From: Bacillota bacterium
Lineage (GTDB): Bacteria; Bacillota; Clostridia; Acetivibrionales; DSM-1351
Assembly: GCA_023398105.1 (NCBI GenBank)
Contig: JAEWST010000027.1
Location: forward strand, 46,535-110,534
DNA length: 64,000 nucleotides
Reading direction: 5' to 3'
The notes under the pieces were generated by a model. That model saw nothing but the letters and a program-made list of their open reading frames with translations. It did no database searches and was not told where the DNA came from. Below are positions 9,143 to 18,623 of this stretch, piece by piece. Each line of letters begins with the position of its first letter. The first letter of the stretch is position 1. A program made the position numbers and the translations under genes.

Positions 9143-10222
9143 TTACATATTGGCAGCTATTTCACCAAGTGCTTTTATAACAGCATCGCCAACTTCATTT
9201 GTCTTTGCTGTGCCACCCATGTCAGGCGTTAAGCATTTCTTCTCTACCATTACCTTTTCAATTGCATCTAGTACTGCCTTTCCCCAATTTTCATATCCAA
9301 AGAAATCAAGCATTTGGCTTACAGACCAAATAGATGCCAAAGGATTTGCTTTTCCCTGTCCTGCTATATCAGGAGCCGAACCATGTACAGGCTCAAACAT
9401 TGACGGATAAGTACGTTCAGGATTTAAATTTGCTCCTGCAGCCAATCCAAGTCCACCCGCAATAGCCGCACCAAGATCTGTGATTATATCACCAAATAAA
9501 TTTGAGGTTACTACTATCTGGAACCTTTCAGGCTGCTTAACAAAAAACATACATGCCGCATCAACAAGGTATGAGTATGTTTTAACATCTGGATATTCTT
9601 TACCAACTTCCTCGAAAACCTCATCCCAGAAAACCATAGAGTAGTTAAGAGCATTTGCCTTACTGATACTTGTAAGTGTTTTTCCTTCTTTTCTTGCCAA
9701 TTCATAAGCGTATCTAATTACACGTTCACAGCCTTTACGTGAGAATACACCTGTCTGAAGCACAACCTCTTCAGGTTTTCCCTTAAACAGCCAGTCTCCT
9801 GCTCCAGCATACTCACCTTCACTGTTTTCACGCACAACAACCATATCAATCTGGCTACGATTAACATCTTTTAAGGGGCACTCTGCACCATTAAGGAGCT
9901 TTACAGGACGAAGATTAATATATTGATCAAAGCCCTTTCTTATTTTCAGCAGTAATCCCCAAAGAGAAATGTGGTCAGGTACTCCTGGATATCCAACAGC
10001 TCCCAAATAAATTGCATCAAACTTCTTTAATGTTTCCATTCCATCATCTGCAATCATTTTACCTGTTTCTACATAATACTCACATCCCCAAGGAAAATCA
10101 GTAAATTCAAAATTTATTTCTGGATTCAATTTAGATACTGCCTTTAGTACCTTTACGCCCTCACCTATTACCTCAGGTCCTATTCCATCACCTGCAATAA
10201 CAGCTATCTTGTGTGATTTCAT
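9143..10222 (-). CDS. Tartrate / D-malate dehydrogenase-type decarboxylating dehydrogenase
   Basis: The protein has 359 aa, a member of the isocitrate/isopropylmalate dehydrogenase family: KIAVIAGDGIGPEVIGEG at the N-terminus, VVVRENSEGEYAG, the catalytic SISKANALNYS, SNLFGDIITDLGAAIAGGLG, and the cofactor loop EPVHGSAPDIAGQGKANP. The segment ISLWGLLLKIRKGFDQYINL is characteristic of the tartrate/D-malate branch (TtuC, DmlA) rather than of LeuB, as is the absence of leuCD neighbours. The expected reaction is NAD-dependent oxidation of D-malate or tartrate. An isopropylmalate or homoisocitrate role cannot be excluded. The gene lies 60 bp downstream of lon. Confidence 0.8.
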   Translation of the reverse strand: MKSHKIAVIAGDGIGPEVIGEGVKVLKAVSKLNPEINFEFTDFPWGCEYYVETGKMIADDGMETLKKFDAIYLGAVGYPGVPDHISLWGLLLKIRKGFDQYINLRPVKLLNGAECPLKDVNRSQIDMVVVRENSEGEYAGAGDWLFKGKPEEVVLQTGVFSRKGCERVIRYAYELARKEGKTLTSISKANALNYSMVFWDEVFEEVGKEYPDVKTYSYLVDAACMFFVKQPERFQIVVTSNLFGDIITDLGAAIAGGLGLAAGANLNPERTYPSMFEPVHGSAPDIAGQGKANPLASIWSVSQMLDFFGYENWGKAVLDAIEKVMVEKKCLTPDMGGTAKTNEVGDAVIKALGEIAANM

Positions 10223-10281
10223 TTATTTTACACCCCTAACAAATTTTATATATAATTTAAAAATAATATTATTCTACATAT

Positions 10282-12591
10282 TTATTTTGTAGATAATGCA
10301 TTTTTTAAAACTGTTCTCATATCTGAAGCACAAATGAACTTCAGAGACTTTCTAACATTTTCTGGTATATCATCAATATCCTTCTTATTATCTATAGGAA
10401 TAATTACTGTTTCTATACCAGCTCTGTGTGCAGCAAGCACCTTTTCCTTCAAGCCGCCTATTGGAAGAACTCTGCCTCTAAGTGTTATCTCCCCTGTCAT
10501 GGCAACCTTACGATCTACAGGCACTCCTGATAATGCAGATACCATTGCTGTTGCAAGTGTAATTCCTGCTGAAGGTCCATCCTTTGGAGTAGCACCCTCT
10601 GGTACATGAATATGAATATCATTTTTTTCATAAAAGTCTTCAGAAATTTTGAGTTCTTTGCATACTGATCTGATAAAGCTTATTGCTGCTTTTGCAGACT
10701 CCTTCATAACATCTCCCAAATGACCTGTCAACTCTAGTTTCCCGTTACCAGGCATAATATTTACTTCTATAGATAAGGTTACTCCACCAACTGAAGTCCA
10801 AGCAAGTCCTGTGGCAATACCTATTTCATCATGCTCATTTGCATAATCAAATCTGAATTTCTTTATACCAAGATACTTATCCAAATTAGAACGAGAAATG
10901 GTTATAGTTCTTCTGTTTTCAGAAACAATAGCTTTAGCAACCTTCCTGCAAATAGCTCCAATCTCTCTCTCTAAATTTCTAACTCCTGCTTCTCTTGTAT
11001 AAAAATTAATAACATCTCTTACAGTTTCTTCGTCAATCTTTATATTCCTTGATGTGAGACCATGAAGTTCAATCTGCTTTGGCAACAAATATTTCATTGC
11101 AATATTGGCTTTATCCTCCTCTGTGTAAGATGAAAGCTCAATAACTTCCATTCTGTCAAGCAAAGGTCTAGGAACAGTATCCAAGCTATTTGCAGTAGTT
11201 AAAAACAATACATTTGACAAGCTAAAAGGCAATTCCAAATAATGATCTCTAAAAGAAAAGTTTTGCTCAGAATCTAAAACCTCCAGCATGGCTGAAGCTG
11301 GATCTCCTCTAAAATCACTGCTCATTTTATCTATCTCATCTAGAAGAATCAACGGATTATTTGAACCAGCTTGTTTTAATGCAGCAATAATTCTGCCCGG
11401 CATTGAGCCGACATAGGTTCTTCTATGTCCACGTATTTCTGATTCATCCTTAACTCCACCAAGAGATATGCGGACATAGTTTCTATTTAGTGCCTTTGCA
11501 ATTGATTTTGCAATTGAAGTTTTTCCAACACCAGGAGGTCCTACCAAGCACAAAATAGGTCCCTTAAGACTGTTTTTGAGCTTCTGCACAGCCAAATATT
11601 CAATTATACGTTCCTTAACTTTTGTAAGCCCATAGTGATCCTGATCTAGCACTTCCTCTGCATAGCTTAAATCAATAATTTCATCAGTTGTTTTGCTCCA
11701 AGGCAAATCAAATATCCAATCAATATAGGTTCTTATTACACTTCCTTCAGCCGAACCCTGAGGGGTTTTAAGCAATCTGTCAAGTTCCTTTAAGACTTTC
11801 TTTTCAACATCCTCTGGAAATCCTGCCGCTTCAATCCTTGATTTATATTCTTCAACCTCACCAGTAACGCCTTCTTTGTCACCTAGTTCAGTCTGTATAG
11901 CTTTCATCTGCTCTCTAAGGTAATACTCCTTTTGCACTTTGTCTATTTGCTTTCTTACCTTAGCGTTTATATCCTTTTCTATTTCTAATATTTCTGTTTC
12001 CTGATATAAAATCTGTAAAAGCTTTTCTATCCTTCGTAACGGATGAAATTCTGATAGAATTTGCTGCTTTTGTTCCAATTTTAAAGGAATATTGTTTGCA
12101 ATAATATCTGATATTTGGCTGATATTATCTATGTCGGATACTGTCAATGCCGCATCTGGGGAAACCTTACCGCTTAGCTTAACATAGCCTTCAAACATGG
12201 AAACTAATCTTCTTTTTAAGGCTTCTATCTCATTACTATCAAATTTCTCATCTATTTCAGGTTCTAAAACCTCAACAGAAAAGAAAGGTTCCTTCTGAAC
12301 CACATTTTTTATTTCTGCTCTGCTTATTCCCTCAACTAACACCCTAATAGTGTCGCCTTGGAGTTTGAGAAGCTGTTTAACCTTTGATACAGTACCGATC
12401 GAATAAATATCATCCATATCAGGAGAATCTGAAGAAGCATCCTTTTGTGCAACCAAAAAAATCAACTGATCATTAATCATTGCTTCTTCAAGAGCTTTAA
12501 TTGATTTTTGCCTTCCAACATCAAAATATAATGTCATAAACGGAAATACTGTCAATCCGCGTAATGGTAACAATGGTAAAATTTTTGACAT
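10282..12591 (-). CDS. lon: ATP-dependent Lon protease
   Basis: The protein has 769 aa, the normal size of LonA. An N-terminal substrate-binding LON domain (LPLLPLRGLTVFPFM, then FFSVEVLEPEI) is followed by a coiled-coil region, the AAA+ module with Walker A GPPGVGKTSIAKSIA (near residue 350) and Walker B LILLDEIDKM, and the C-terminal Ser/Lys protease domain. The catalytic Ser is in PKDGPSAGITLATA (near residue 673) and the Lys in GGLKEKVLAAHRAG (near 715). It degrades misfolded and regulatory proteins in the cytosol. No CIRCE-type (HrcA) element was seen upstream. Confidence 0.98.
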   Translation of the reverse strand: MSKILPLLPLRGLTVFPFMTLYFDVGRQKSIKALEEAMINDQLIFLVAQKDASSDSPDMDDIYSIGTVSKVKQLLKLQGDTIRVLVEGISRAEIKNVVQKEPFFSVEVLEPEIDEKFDSNEIEALKRRLVSMFEGYVKLSGKVSPDAALTVSDIDNISQISDIIANNIPLKLEQKQQILSEFHPLRRIEKLLQILYQETEILEIEKDINAKVRKQIDKVQKEYYLREQMKAIQTELGDKEGVTGEVEEYKSRIEAAGFPEDVEKKVLKELDRLLKTPQGSAEGSVIRTYIDWIFDLPWSKTTDEIIDLSYAEEVLDQDHYGLTKVKERIIEYLAVQKLKNSLKGPILCLVGPPGVGKTSIAKSIAKALNRNYVRISLGGVKDESEIRGHRRTYVGSMPGRIIAALKQAGSNNPLILLDEIDKMSSDFRGDPASAMLEVLDSEQNFSFRDHYLELPFSLSNVLFLTTANSLDTVPRPLLDRMEVIELSSYTEEDKANIAMKYLLPKQIELHGLTSRNIKIDEETVRDVINFYTREAGVRNLEREIGAICRKVAKAIVSENRRTITISRSNLDKYLGIKKFRFDYANEHDEIGIATGLAWTSVGGVTLSIEVNIMPGNGKLELTGHLGDVMKESAKAAISFIRSVCKELKISEDFYEKNDIHIHVPEGATPKDGPSAGITLATAMVSALSGVPVDRKVAMTGEITLRGRVLPIGGLKEKVLAAHRAGIETVIIPIDNKKDIDDIPENVRKSLKFICASDMRTVLKNALSTK

Positions 12592-12736
12592 ATTTATCCT
12601 CTCTATTATATGAATTCTAATTGCTCAACCAAAATGCAAAAAACTATATTACATCTTACTAATCATAATAACAATCGCATTAATCATTATACCCTTGTTG
12701 ATGTTTGAGTTCAACAAAAATGGTACAAATCTCAAT

Positions 12737-14479
12737 TTAATTACTTCTAAGTACCAGTCCTCTTTCAGCATCTACTGTAACAACTGAGCCGCTCTTCAAT
12801 ATTTTAGTAGCATTCTCAGCTCCAACTATAACAGGGATGTCCAAAGCTAAGCCTACTGTGGCAGTATGGCTTGCTTGCCCACCTTCCTCCACTACTATTG
12901 CTGCAGCTCTCTTAATAATCGGAAGCATACTGTTGTCTGTAAAAGGTACTACAAGTATATTGCCATCACAGAAGTTTTCCAAAGCTTCTTTTGGTGTGTT
13001 TGCAACACATAACTCACCTGTTGCCGATGCTTGTCCCACTCCAGTACCCTGTACCAATACTTTACCCACAATATGCACTTTCAATGTATTTGTTGTTCCA
13101 CTTATTCCTGTAGGCACACCTGCCGTTATAACCGCCAAATCGCCATTTTTAACCATACCAGATTCAAGTGCTTTTTCTATTCCCATATCAAATAGCTCAT
13201 CTGTTGTAGTTGCCGTTTTAACTAAATAAGGACTTACACCCCATGACAAATTCAGCTGTCTCTGTACCTTTGGATTGACAGTAGTTGCAATAATAGGACA
13301 TGCAGGACGGAATCTAGCTACCATTCTAGCAGTATTACCTGACTGAGTTACGGTAATAATTGCAGATGCCTTCAAATCAAGAGCAGTTGTACAGGTAGCA
13401 TGACTGATAGCATTTGTTACACTTGTACTAATTTCAGTTATTTCAGTATCAAATCTCTTCCAATAATTCACTGCACTTTCAGCCTTTTCAACAATTTTGC
13501 CCATAACCTCTAACGCCTCAATAGGATGTTTACCTGAAGCGGTTTCTCCTGAAAGCATAACACCACTTGTACCATCAAATATGGCATTGGCGACATCACT
13601 TGCCTCTGCACGTGTTGGTCTCGGATTTCTAATCATTGAGTCTAACATTTGAGTTGCAGTAATAACAGGTTTACCATTTTTAAAACACTTCTGTATAATA
13701 TTTTTCTGAACAATAGGAACTTCCTCAACAGGAATTTCAACTCCCAAATCACCTCTGGCAACCATAATTCCATCAGAAGCTTTAAGTATTTCATCAAAAT
13801 TTGTAATTCCTTCTCTATTTTCAATTTTTGAAATAATTAAAATGTCACTGCCACCGTTCTTTTCTAGTATTTTTCTAATTTCTACAACATCGGCTGCTTT
13901 CCTTACAAAAGAAGCTCCAATTATATCAAAATCATTTTCAATTCCAAACTTGATATCCTCAATATCCTGATTGGTTAATGCAGGCAATTTTATTTTTGCA
14001 CCTGGAATATTAATCCCTTTGTGGTTGCCAATAGTTCCACCATTTAGAACAACACAATATACGTCTTTATTTTTAACTTCTATGACCTCAAGCTCAACCA
14101 AACCATCATCAATTAAAACCTTACTACCTCTTGAAACATCCTTATACAGCTCTTTATAGGAAATAGTACATTGTGTTTCATCACCAATTGTATCTTTGTT
14201 AACCAGTACAAATTCTGCGTTCTCCTTTAAAGTAGCTTTTCCATCCTTAAAGCTACCCGTTCTTACCTCAGGACCTTTAGTGTCTAGCAATAATGGAATT
14301 GGTAATTTGAGTTCGTCTCTAATACTTTTAAATAACTCTAATCTTTTTTTATGTTCTTCATGTGTGCCATGTGAAAAATTAATTCTTGCTACATTCATTC
14401 CACCTAGCATCATTTTTCTAAGTATAGCCTCATTATCTGAAGCAGGACCTAACGTACATATAATTTTAGTTTTTCTCAT
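12737..14479 (-). CDS. pyk: Pyruvate kinase with C-terminal PEP-utiliser domain
   Basis: The protein has 580 aa, about 110 longer than the minimal enzyme. The start MRKTKIICTLGPAS and the motifs ARINFSHG, LLDTKGPEVRTG, IISKIENREG, GIMVARGDLGVE and KPVITATQMLDSM define pyruvate kinase (PEP + ADP to pyruvate + ATP). The extra C-terminal domain (about 490-580) resembles the phosphohistidine domain of PEP-utilising enzymes, including a His in EEGGQASHTATVG near residue 538. This domain is known from Bacillus and clostridial pyruvate kinases, where it affects allostery and is not required for catalysis. A strong GGAGG precedes the ATG. pfkA lies 45 kb away, so the two are not an operon here. Confidence 0.97.
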   Translation of the reverse strand: MRKTKIICTLGPASDNEAILRKMMLGGMNVARINFSHGTHEEHKKRLELFKSIRDELKLPIPLLLDTKGPEVRTGSFKDGKATLKENAEFVLVNKDTIGDETQCTISYKELYKDVSRGSKVLIDDGLVELEVIEVKNKDVYCVVLNGGTIGNHKGINIPGAKIKLPALTNQDIEDIKFGIENDFDIIGASFVRKAADVVEIRKILEKNGGSDILIISKIENREGITNFDEILKASDGIMVARGDLGVEIPVEEVPIVQKNIIQKCFKNGKPVITATQMLDSMIRNPRPTRAEASDVANAIFDGTSGVMLSGETASGKHPIEALEVMGKIVEKAESAVNYWKRFDTEITEISTSVTNAISHATCTTALDLKASAIITVTQSGNTARMVARFRPACPIIATTVNPKVQRQLNLSWGVSPYLVKTATTTDELFDMGIEKALESGMVKNGDLAVITAGVPTGISGTTNTLKVHIVGKVLVQGTGVGQASATGELCVANTPKEALENFCDGNILVVPFTDNSMLPIIKRAAAIVVEEGGQASHTATVGLALDIPVIVGAENATKILKSGSVVTVDAERGLVLRSN

Positions 14480-14815
14480 ACAGCCTCCATAATAACTACA
14501 AATCTTTTATATATTTTTATCTATTTCTGCATTTTGTAAAGCTTCACGATTGTCAACTGCGAAAGCGAGCTATTACTTTGCCCATTAATACTAATTATTG
14601 AATATATAGCAAATTATCCATTTTCAAAAAATAATATATATTTATATACTAAATATTAACATTTTCAGCTTTATTATACCACTAACATTTTTTATATTTT
14701 ATTTTTTGCTTTAATTATGAATATTATATACCACAAAAAAATTCGTTTCACGCAGATTCTTTAGCTTAAACCAAATTTTCTTTATTGGCTAGGTGTACCA
14801 AATATTTCTAATATC
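14480..14815. other. AT-rich spacer upstream of pyk
   Basis: About 335 bp without a gene. A short stretch near 14548-14570 (CAACTGCGAAAGCGAGC) resembles family B ends but no complete element could be delimited. The pyk promoter should be here; nothing convincing was picked out. Confidence 0.4.
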
Positions 14816-14867
14816 TTAAAAAACCCGAGACAATAAAAGTGATATTGACTTTTACCAGCCTCGGGTT
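14816..14867 (-). terminator. Intrinsic terminator of the citrate synthase gene
   Basis: AACCCGAG at 14822-14829 pairs with CTCGGGTT at about 14860-14867, with an inner AAAAGT/ACTTTT stem. On the minus strand the stem is followed by a run of six T. It lies about 37 nt after the citrate synthase stop. Confidence 0.85.
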
Positions 14868-14903
14868 GCATCAAATACTATAATATTGTTTTAGTGCTTT
14901 ATA

Positions 14904-16268
14904 TTATCTCTCATCAATGGGAACATAATTTTTTGCCTTTGAAATACTCTTGTAGGCAGGTCTTATAATCTTTTGGTTACATATAACCTCTTCTATTCTA
15001 TGTGCACACCAGCCAACAATTCTAGCTACTGCAAACAACGGTGTAAATAGCTCTGCTGGAATCCCCAAAGCATCATATACAAAACCCGAATAAAAATCTA
15101 CATTAGCACAAATATTCTTTGATGTACCTTTTTTCTCACTGAATACATCAGGTCCTATTTTTTCAACAGTTTCATAGAATAAGAATTCTTTTTCTCTGCC
15201 TTTTTCAATAGCGAGCTGATGTGCTTTTTCCTTCAATAATGTTGCTCTAGGATCTGATAAAGTATATACCGCATGACCTAATCCATAGATAAGTCCTGCA
15301 TTATCAAAGGCTTGCTTGTCCATGATTTTGGTCAAATATTTTCTGATTTCTTCTTCGTCATCCCAATTAGATACATTCTCTTTTATATTTTCCAACATAT
15401 TCATAGCCTTAATATTAGCTCCGCCATGCTTTGGTCCCTTAAGAGAACCAACAGCTGCTGCAATGGCCGAATAAGTGTCTGTTTCAGTAGAAGATACTAC
15501 TCTAGCAGCAAATGTTGAGTTATTTCCTCCTCCATGTTCTGCATGAAGCACTAATACCAAATCAAGAACTTCAGCCTCGGTTTTTGTATATTTATTGTCA
15601 GGTCTTATTAAATGCAAAATATTCTCTGCTGTTGATAAGTTTGGTCTTGGGTTATGAATATAGAGACTCTTTCCGCCATAATAGTGAGATTTTGCTTGAT
15701 ATCCATAAGCAACCATTGTTGGAAACTTAGCTATTAGCTCAATACTCTGTCTTAATAAGTTTTTAGCATCTACACTATCTGGATTTTCATCATAAGAATA
15801 TGAAACCAACACGCTTCTTGCAAGCTTGTTCATTATATCTGAACTTGGTGCCTTAAGAATCATATCTTCAGTAAATCCTTCTGGCAAATTTCTTAATTCA
15901 CCTAATAATTCAACAAACTCATCTAGCTGAGCCTTATTAGGCAACACACCAAAAAGCAGTAAGTAGCATACTTCTTCAAATCCAAATCTATTCTCCTGTT
16001 GAAAGCCTCTTACCAAATCAACAACATCTATGCCTCTATAAACTAGACGTCCCTCGTCCTCTTTTCTTTCTCCTTCATAAAGTACATATCCGTGAACCTC
16101 TCCAATTTCAGTAAGTCCCACTAATACTCCTGAACCATCACTATTTCTCAATCCTTTTTTTACATTGTATTTGTTAAAATTTTCAGGCTCAATATAGTTA
16201 ACCTTCTCAATAACATCTATCATCTTGTCAACGTAATTATTAATTTTTTTATCCATAAGCATACCCAT
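14904..16268 (-). CDS. gltA: Citrate synthase
   Basis: The protein has 454 aa. It has the citrate synthase signatures GRLVYRGIDVVDLV, the catalytic His region LVLHAEHGGGNNSTFAARVV, GPKHGGAN and YGLGHAVYTLSDPRA. The N-terminal extension of about 70 residues is of the type found in clostridial enzymes. It condenses oxaloacetate with acetyl-CoA and, with the NADP isocitrate dehydrogenase at 19811, probably serves glutamate synthesis in an anaerobe. The stereospecificity (Si or Re) cannot be read here, but this is the classical Si-type fold family. In-frame TAA just upstream limits the start to the ATGs at codons 1, 3 or 5. The ribosome binding site is weak (see finding). Confidence 0.95.
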   Translation of the reverse strand: MGMLMDKKINNYVDKMIDVIEKVNYIEPENFNKYNVKKGLRNSDGSGVLVGLTEIGEVHGYVLYEGERKEDEGRLVYRGIDVVDLVRGFQQENRFGFEEVCYLLLFGVLPNKAQLDEFVELLGELRNLPEGFTEDMILKAPSSDIMNKLARSVLVSYSYDENPDSVDAKNLLRQSIELIAKFPTMVAYGYQAKSHYYGGKSLYIHNPRPNLSTAENILHLIRPDNKYTKTEAEVLDLVLVLHAEHGGGNNSTFAARVVSSTETDTYSAIAAAVGSLKGPKHGGANIKAMNMLENIKENVSNWDDEEEIRKYLTKIMDKQAFDNAGLIYGLGHAVYTLSDPRATLLKEKAHQLAIEKGREKEFLFYETVEKIGPDVFSEKKGTSKNICANVDFYSGFVYDALGIPAELFTPLFAVARIVGWCAHRIEEVICNQKIIRPAYKSISKAKNYVPIDER

Positions 16269-16359
16269 ATCATCACTTTACATCAAACAATATGACATAA
16301 ATGATATGGACTGACACCTCCTAAGTAAATATTTTTCTTTTAAGCAAATAAATATTGTT

Positions 16360-16519
16360 AACTCAAACTTCGCACATAAAACATTATCAATAGGTTTGTT
16401 GCTAAAATAATTGCTAGAATATGAAATGATTCATGCAATTATTTCTAACCCATTGATAATGCTACCGCACTTGGTATTACTACGCTTCAAGTAGTGTATT
16501 CAACTGCGAAGATTGAGTT
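16360..16519. repeat. Family B element, full-length copy (160 bp)
   Basis: The ends are AACTCAAACTTCGCA (16360-16374) and TGCGAAGATTGAGTT (16505-16519), a 15-bp terminal inverted repeat with one mismatch. Inside, AATAATTGC pairs with GCAATTATT and ATTATCAAT with ATTGATAAT, so almost the whole element can fold on itself. It contains no coding frame. It lies upstream of citrate synthase in an 849-bp gene-free region. Confidence 0.8.
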
Positions 16520-16787
16520 ATTAAGACATTCTATATGCTGTAAGCAATACAAACACAACATATAACATATATTTTTTAGCATGAAAAGCTATTTAAATAT
16601 ATACATCTAGTTTATAAAATCACTTCATTATGTGAAATATTAGAAGCAGATAAATTCAAATTGCATTCTAGAAACATTTCAATTGTATATTATCCGAAGC
16701 AATATTGCAAGTTTAATTATAATAAATTTCAAAAAACTTATAAAAGTATATATGTTCAAGCAATTACTAATTTCTTGCAATTTTTTC

Positions 16788-16831
16788 GTTAGCAAACCAT
16801 TGATAAGTTTGAACATCTATAGACTGAGTTA
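16788..16831. repeat. Family B partial copy
   Basis: The core AGCAAACCATTGATAAGTTT followed by GAACATCTATAGA matches copies at 58021-58100 and 62082-62142. The ends are not clear. Just right of it (16842-16877) a second inverted repeat, GTTAACAATGGTT with AAACCATATTAAC, may belong to the same or another element. Confidence 0.5.
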
Positions 16832-16892
16832 TATTAAGTGGGTTAACAATGGTTGATAGAATTTCCAAACCATATTAACAGCCTATAATATA

Positions 16893-16939
16893 AAAACAGG
16901 CAATCTCAAGCCGAATTTCAAGCCAAAATTGTCTGTTTT
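16893..16939 (-). terminator. Inverted repeat, probable terminator of the SEC-C gene
   Basis: AAAACAGGCAAT pairs with ATTGTCTGTTTT with one mismatch; the loop carries TCAAGCC twice. On the minus strand it ends in a T-run. It lies 180 bp downstream of the SEC-C gene, beyond a family C element. Confidence 0.55.
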
Positions 16940-16998
16940 ATTATCTGATAATTCATTTTTTTAACTAGGAAATTTTAAAAACTGATATTTTTTTACCA

Positions 16999-17120
16999 AT
17001 TCAATTACTATCTGCTATAAATCCGATGCTATCAACTCAAATCAAACTGCATTAAAAGTATAACTCTCCTAAAACCCGATAGCTTTTTGGAGCGATAGCT
17101 TTGAATTGTAATTGACTTTA
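16999..17120. repeat. Family C element overlapping the end of the SEC-C gene
   Basis: The left part TCAATTACTATCTGCTA, then ATCCGATGCTATC, matches the element at 34552 base for base with few changes. The right end GTAATTGACTTTA (17108-17120) is identical in both. The TAA stop codon of the neighbouring minus-strand gene (17118-17120) is made of the last bases of this repeat. Confidence 0.7.
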
Positions 17121-17612
17121 GTTACCGCAGCATTTCTTGTACTTTTTGCCGCTGCCACATGGACATGGTTCATTTCTTCCAACCTTATTGCTAACTGCCA
17201 TTTTTGATACTCTGAATTCTTTAGTAATGCCTTTTCTTTCATCCTCTGTAAGAATATTGTCCCACTCAGTTAAATTGTAAAGCCAATCAGCTTTTGCTTC
17301 TAGCATATTAAAATACAGCTTCTCATAATCTATTTCAATAGATAGCTCTGTAGTCTCCTCTAAATTCTCCAGGTCAAGCTCTTCTACCAAGCTAGTATTC
17401 ATTCCATCCAAAAAACCTGTAAATGTAACTCTATCCATATTAAAAGAACTTGCAAGTTCTGAAAGTGTTCCTTTTAATGTCTTGCGATTGTTAGCAAGTA
17501 TATCAGCATAATTGTCTTTTTCCTTTAAAAAGTAATCCTTCCAGAATAGTTCATTTTCCTGTGGAGTTCTATCTTGTTCGGCTATTTCGCTCCACTTTTC
17601 ATATAGTGTCAT
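17118..17612 (-). CDS. SEC-C metal-binding domain protein
   Basis: The protein has 164 aa from the ATG at 17610-17612, which has a good AAGGAG site 8 nt upstream; an upstream in-frame ATG at 17681 has none. The first 140 residues are helical and acidic, with no recognised family. The C-terminus is a SEC-C zinc motif, RNEPCPCGSGKKYKKCCGN (CxCx8CC). This motif is the zinc-binding SecB or ribosome-contact tail of SecA, but is found on many small orphan proteins. Function unknown. The stop codon is contributed by a family C repeat. Confidence 0.85.
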   Translation of the reverse strand: MTLYEKWSEIAEQDRTPQENELFWKDYFLKEKDNYADILANNRKTLKGTLSELASSFNMDRVTFTGFLDGMNTSLVEELDLENLEETTELSIEIDYEKLYFNMLEAKADWLYNLTEWDNILTEDERKGITKEFRVSKMAVSNKVGRNEPCPCGSGKKYKKCCGN

Positions 17613-17822
17613 AACAAATACTCCTTTTCCTTTTCTTTTAAAATCCTTAGCTATTATATCATAAACAAATTTATCATTCACTATTTATTTTATTTATTCA
17701 AATTTAGTATTCCAATTTAGAGAAGTAAAAAATCAAAAATCTTTTGTATTAACCCTTATAGCCTAACTTGCATATATTGCTATAGAAGCTAAAGAATGTA
17801 ATTTTATTATGGTGGTGAAAAA

Positions 17823-18485
17823 ATGATTAATGATAACTTTTACTGTCCCGATGAAATAGCCAGCGAAAGGCAAATGCCTGGATTTTCGTACATCAGAGTG
17901 TTTCATGCTGCTCCAGGTGCACCTGAGGTAGACATCTATGCCAATGGAAAGAAAGTTGCCAACAGATTGGTTTATGGTCAATTTACAGATTATGTTTCAG
18001 TAAGTGCAGGTATGTATATTGTTGAAGCATTTCCTGTTGGATTAAAAGATTCTCCGATTCTAAGTATTCGCCTTCCAATTGTAGAGAATAAAGTATATAC
18101 TTTATCAGTCATAGGTATATTGCCAAATATTGGTGTACTACCTGTAGAAGATGAATATCAAATGCTCTCTCCAAACAGAGTTAATATCCGTTTTATAAAC
18201 TTATCTCCTAATGCTCCTTCGTTAAATCTTGCATTAAGATATGGACAAAACATATTTACTGACATCAACTATACAGAAGCCAGCCAATATACGCCAGTAC
18301 TTCCAGGCAACTATAATTTAGTAGTTAAACCCACTTCAGTTAATACAATTGTAGTAAATTTGCCTAATGTACGCTTATTGCCAAATAGAAACTTAACCTT
18401 CTATGTGCTTGGAATGTACGGTCAACAGCCATCCTCACTTGAGGTTTATATTCCTATGGATGGTACAACTTATTTGAGAGACTAG
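17823..18485 (+). CDS. DUF4397 domain protein
   Basis: The protein has 220 aa. Two related beta-rich halves are visible: one starting YIRVFHAAPGAPEVDIYANG and one starting NIRFINLSPNAPSLNLALRYG. Each ends in a stretch like YTLSVIG or LTFYVLGMYG. This duplication and the HAAPGAPxVDIYxNG motif define DUF4397, seen in spore-coat-like and envelope proteins of Firmicutes. No signal peptide was seen, so a cytosolic or mother-cell location is possible. GGTGGTG precedes the ATG. It is monocistronic, between a divergent SEC-C gene and convergent asnA. Function unknown. Confidence 0.85.
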   Translation: MINDNFYCPDEIASERQMPGFSYIRVFHAAPGAPEVDIYANGKKVANRLVYGQFTDYVSVSAGMYIVEAFPVGLKDSPILSIRLPIVENKVYTLSVIGILPNIGVLPVEDEYQMLSPNRVNIRFINLSPNAPSLNLALRYGQNIFTDINYTEASQYTPVLPGNYNLVVKPTSVNTIVVNLPNVRLLPNRNLTFYVLGMYGQQPSSLEVYIPMDGTTYLRD

Positions 18486-18510
18486 CCTCAATAGTCCCTT
18501 ATTTCATGTA

Positions 18511-18552
18511 AATAGCCGAAATATACAGTAATAAATGTACATTTCGGCTATG
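18511..18552. terminator. Bidirectional hairpin between the DUF4397 gene and asnA
   Basis: ATAGCCGAAAT pairs with ATTTCGGCTAT, with TACA/TGTA continuing the stem. It lies 26 nt after the DUF4397 stop and about 70 nt after the asnA stop on the opposite strand. T-runs are modest on both sides. Confidence 0.7.
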
Positions 18553-18623
18553 TTTGTTAGTTTGAGTGAACATATCTACTTGAAAAACAACTTTGTACAT
18601 ACATGGTGTTTTTCGAGTCCTAC

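Noticed and set aside
9143..10222. 3-isopropylmalate dehydrogenase (leuB)
   Set aside because: The SLWGLLLKIRKGFDQYINL and LNPERTYPSMFEPVHG segments fit the tartrate/D-malate branch, and no leuA, leuC or leuD is nearby. It was kept as a related possibility only.
12837..13229. 130-codon plus-strand frame within the pyruvate kinase gene
   Set aside because: It is a shadow of the pyk C-terminal domain on the other strand, with no start signals.
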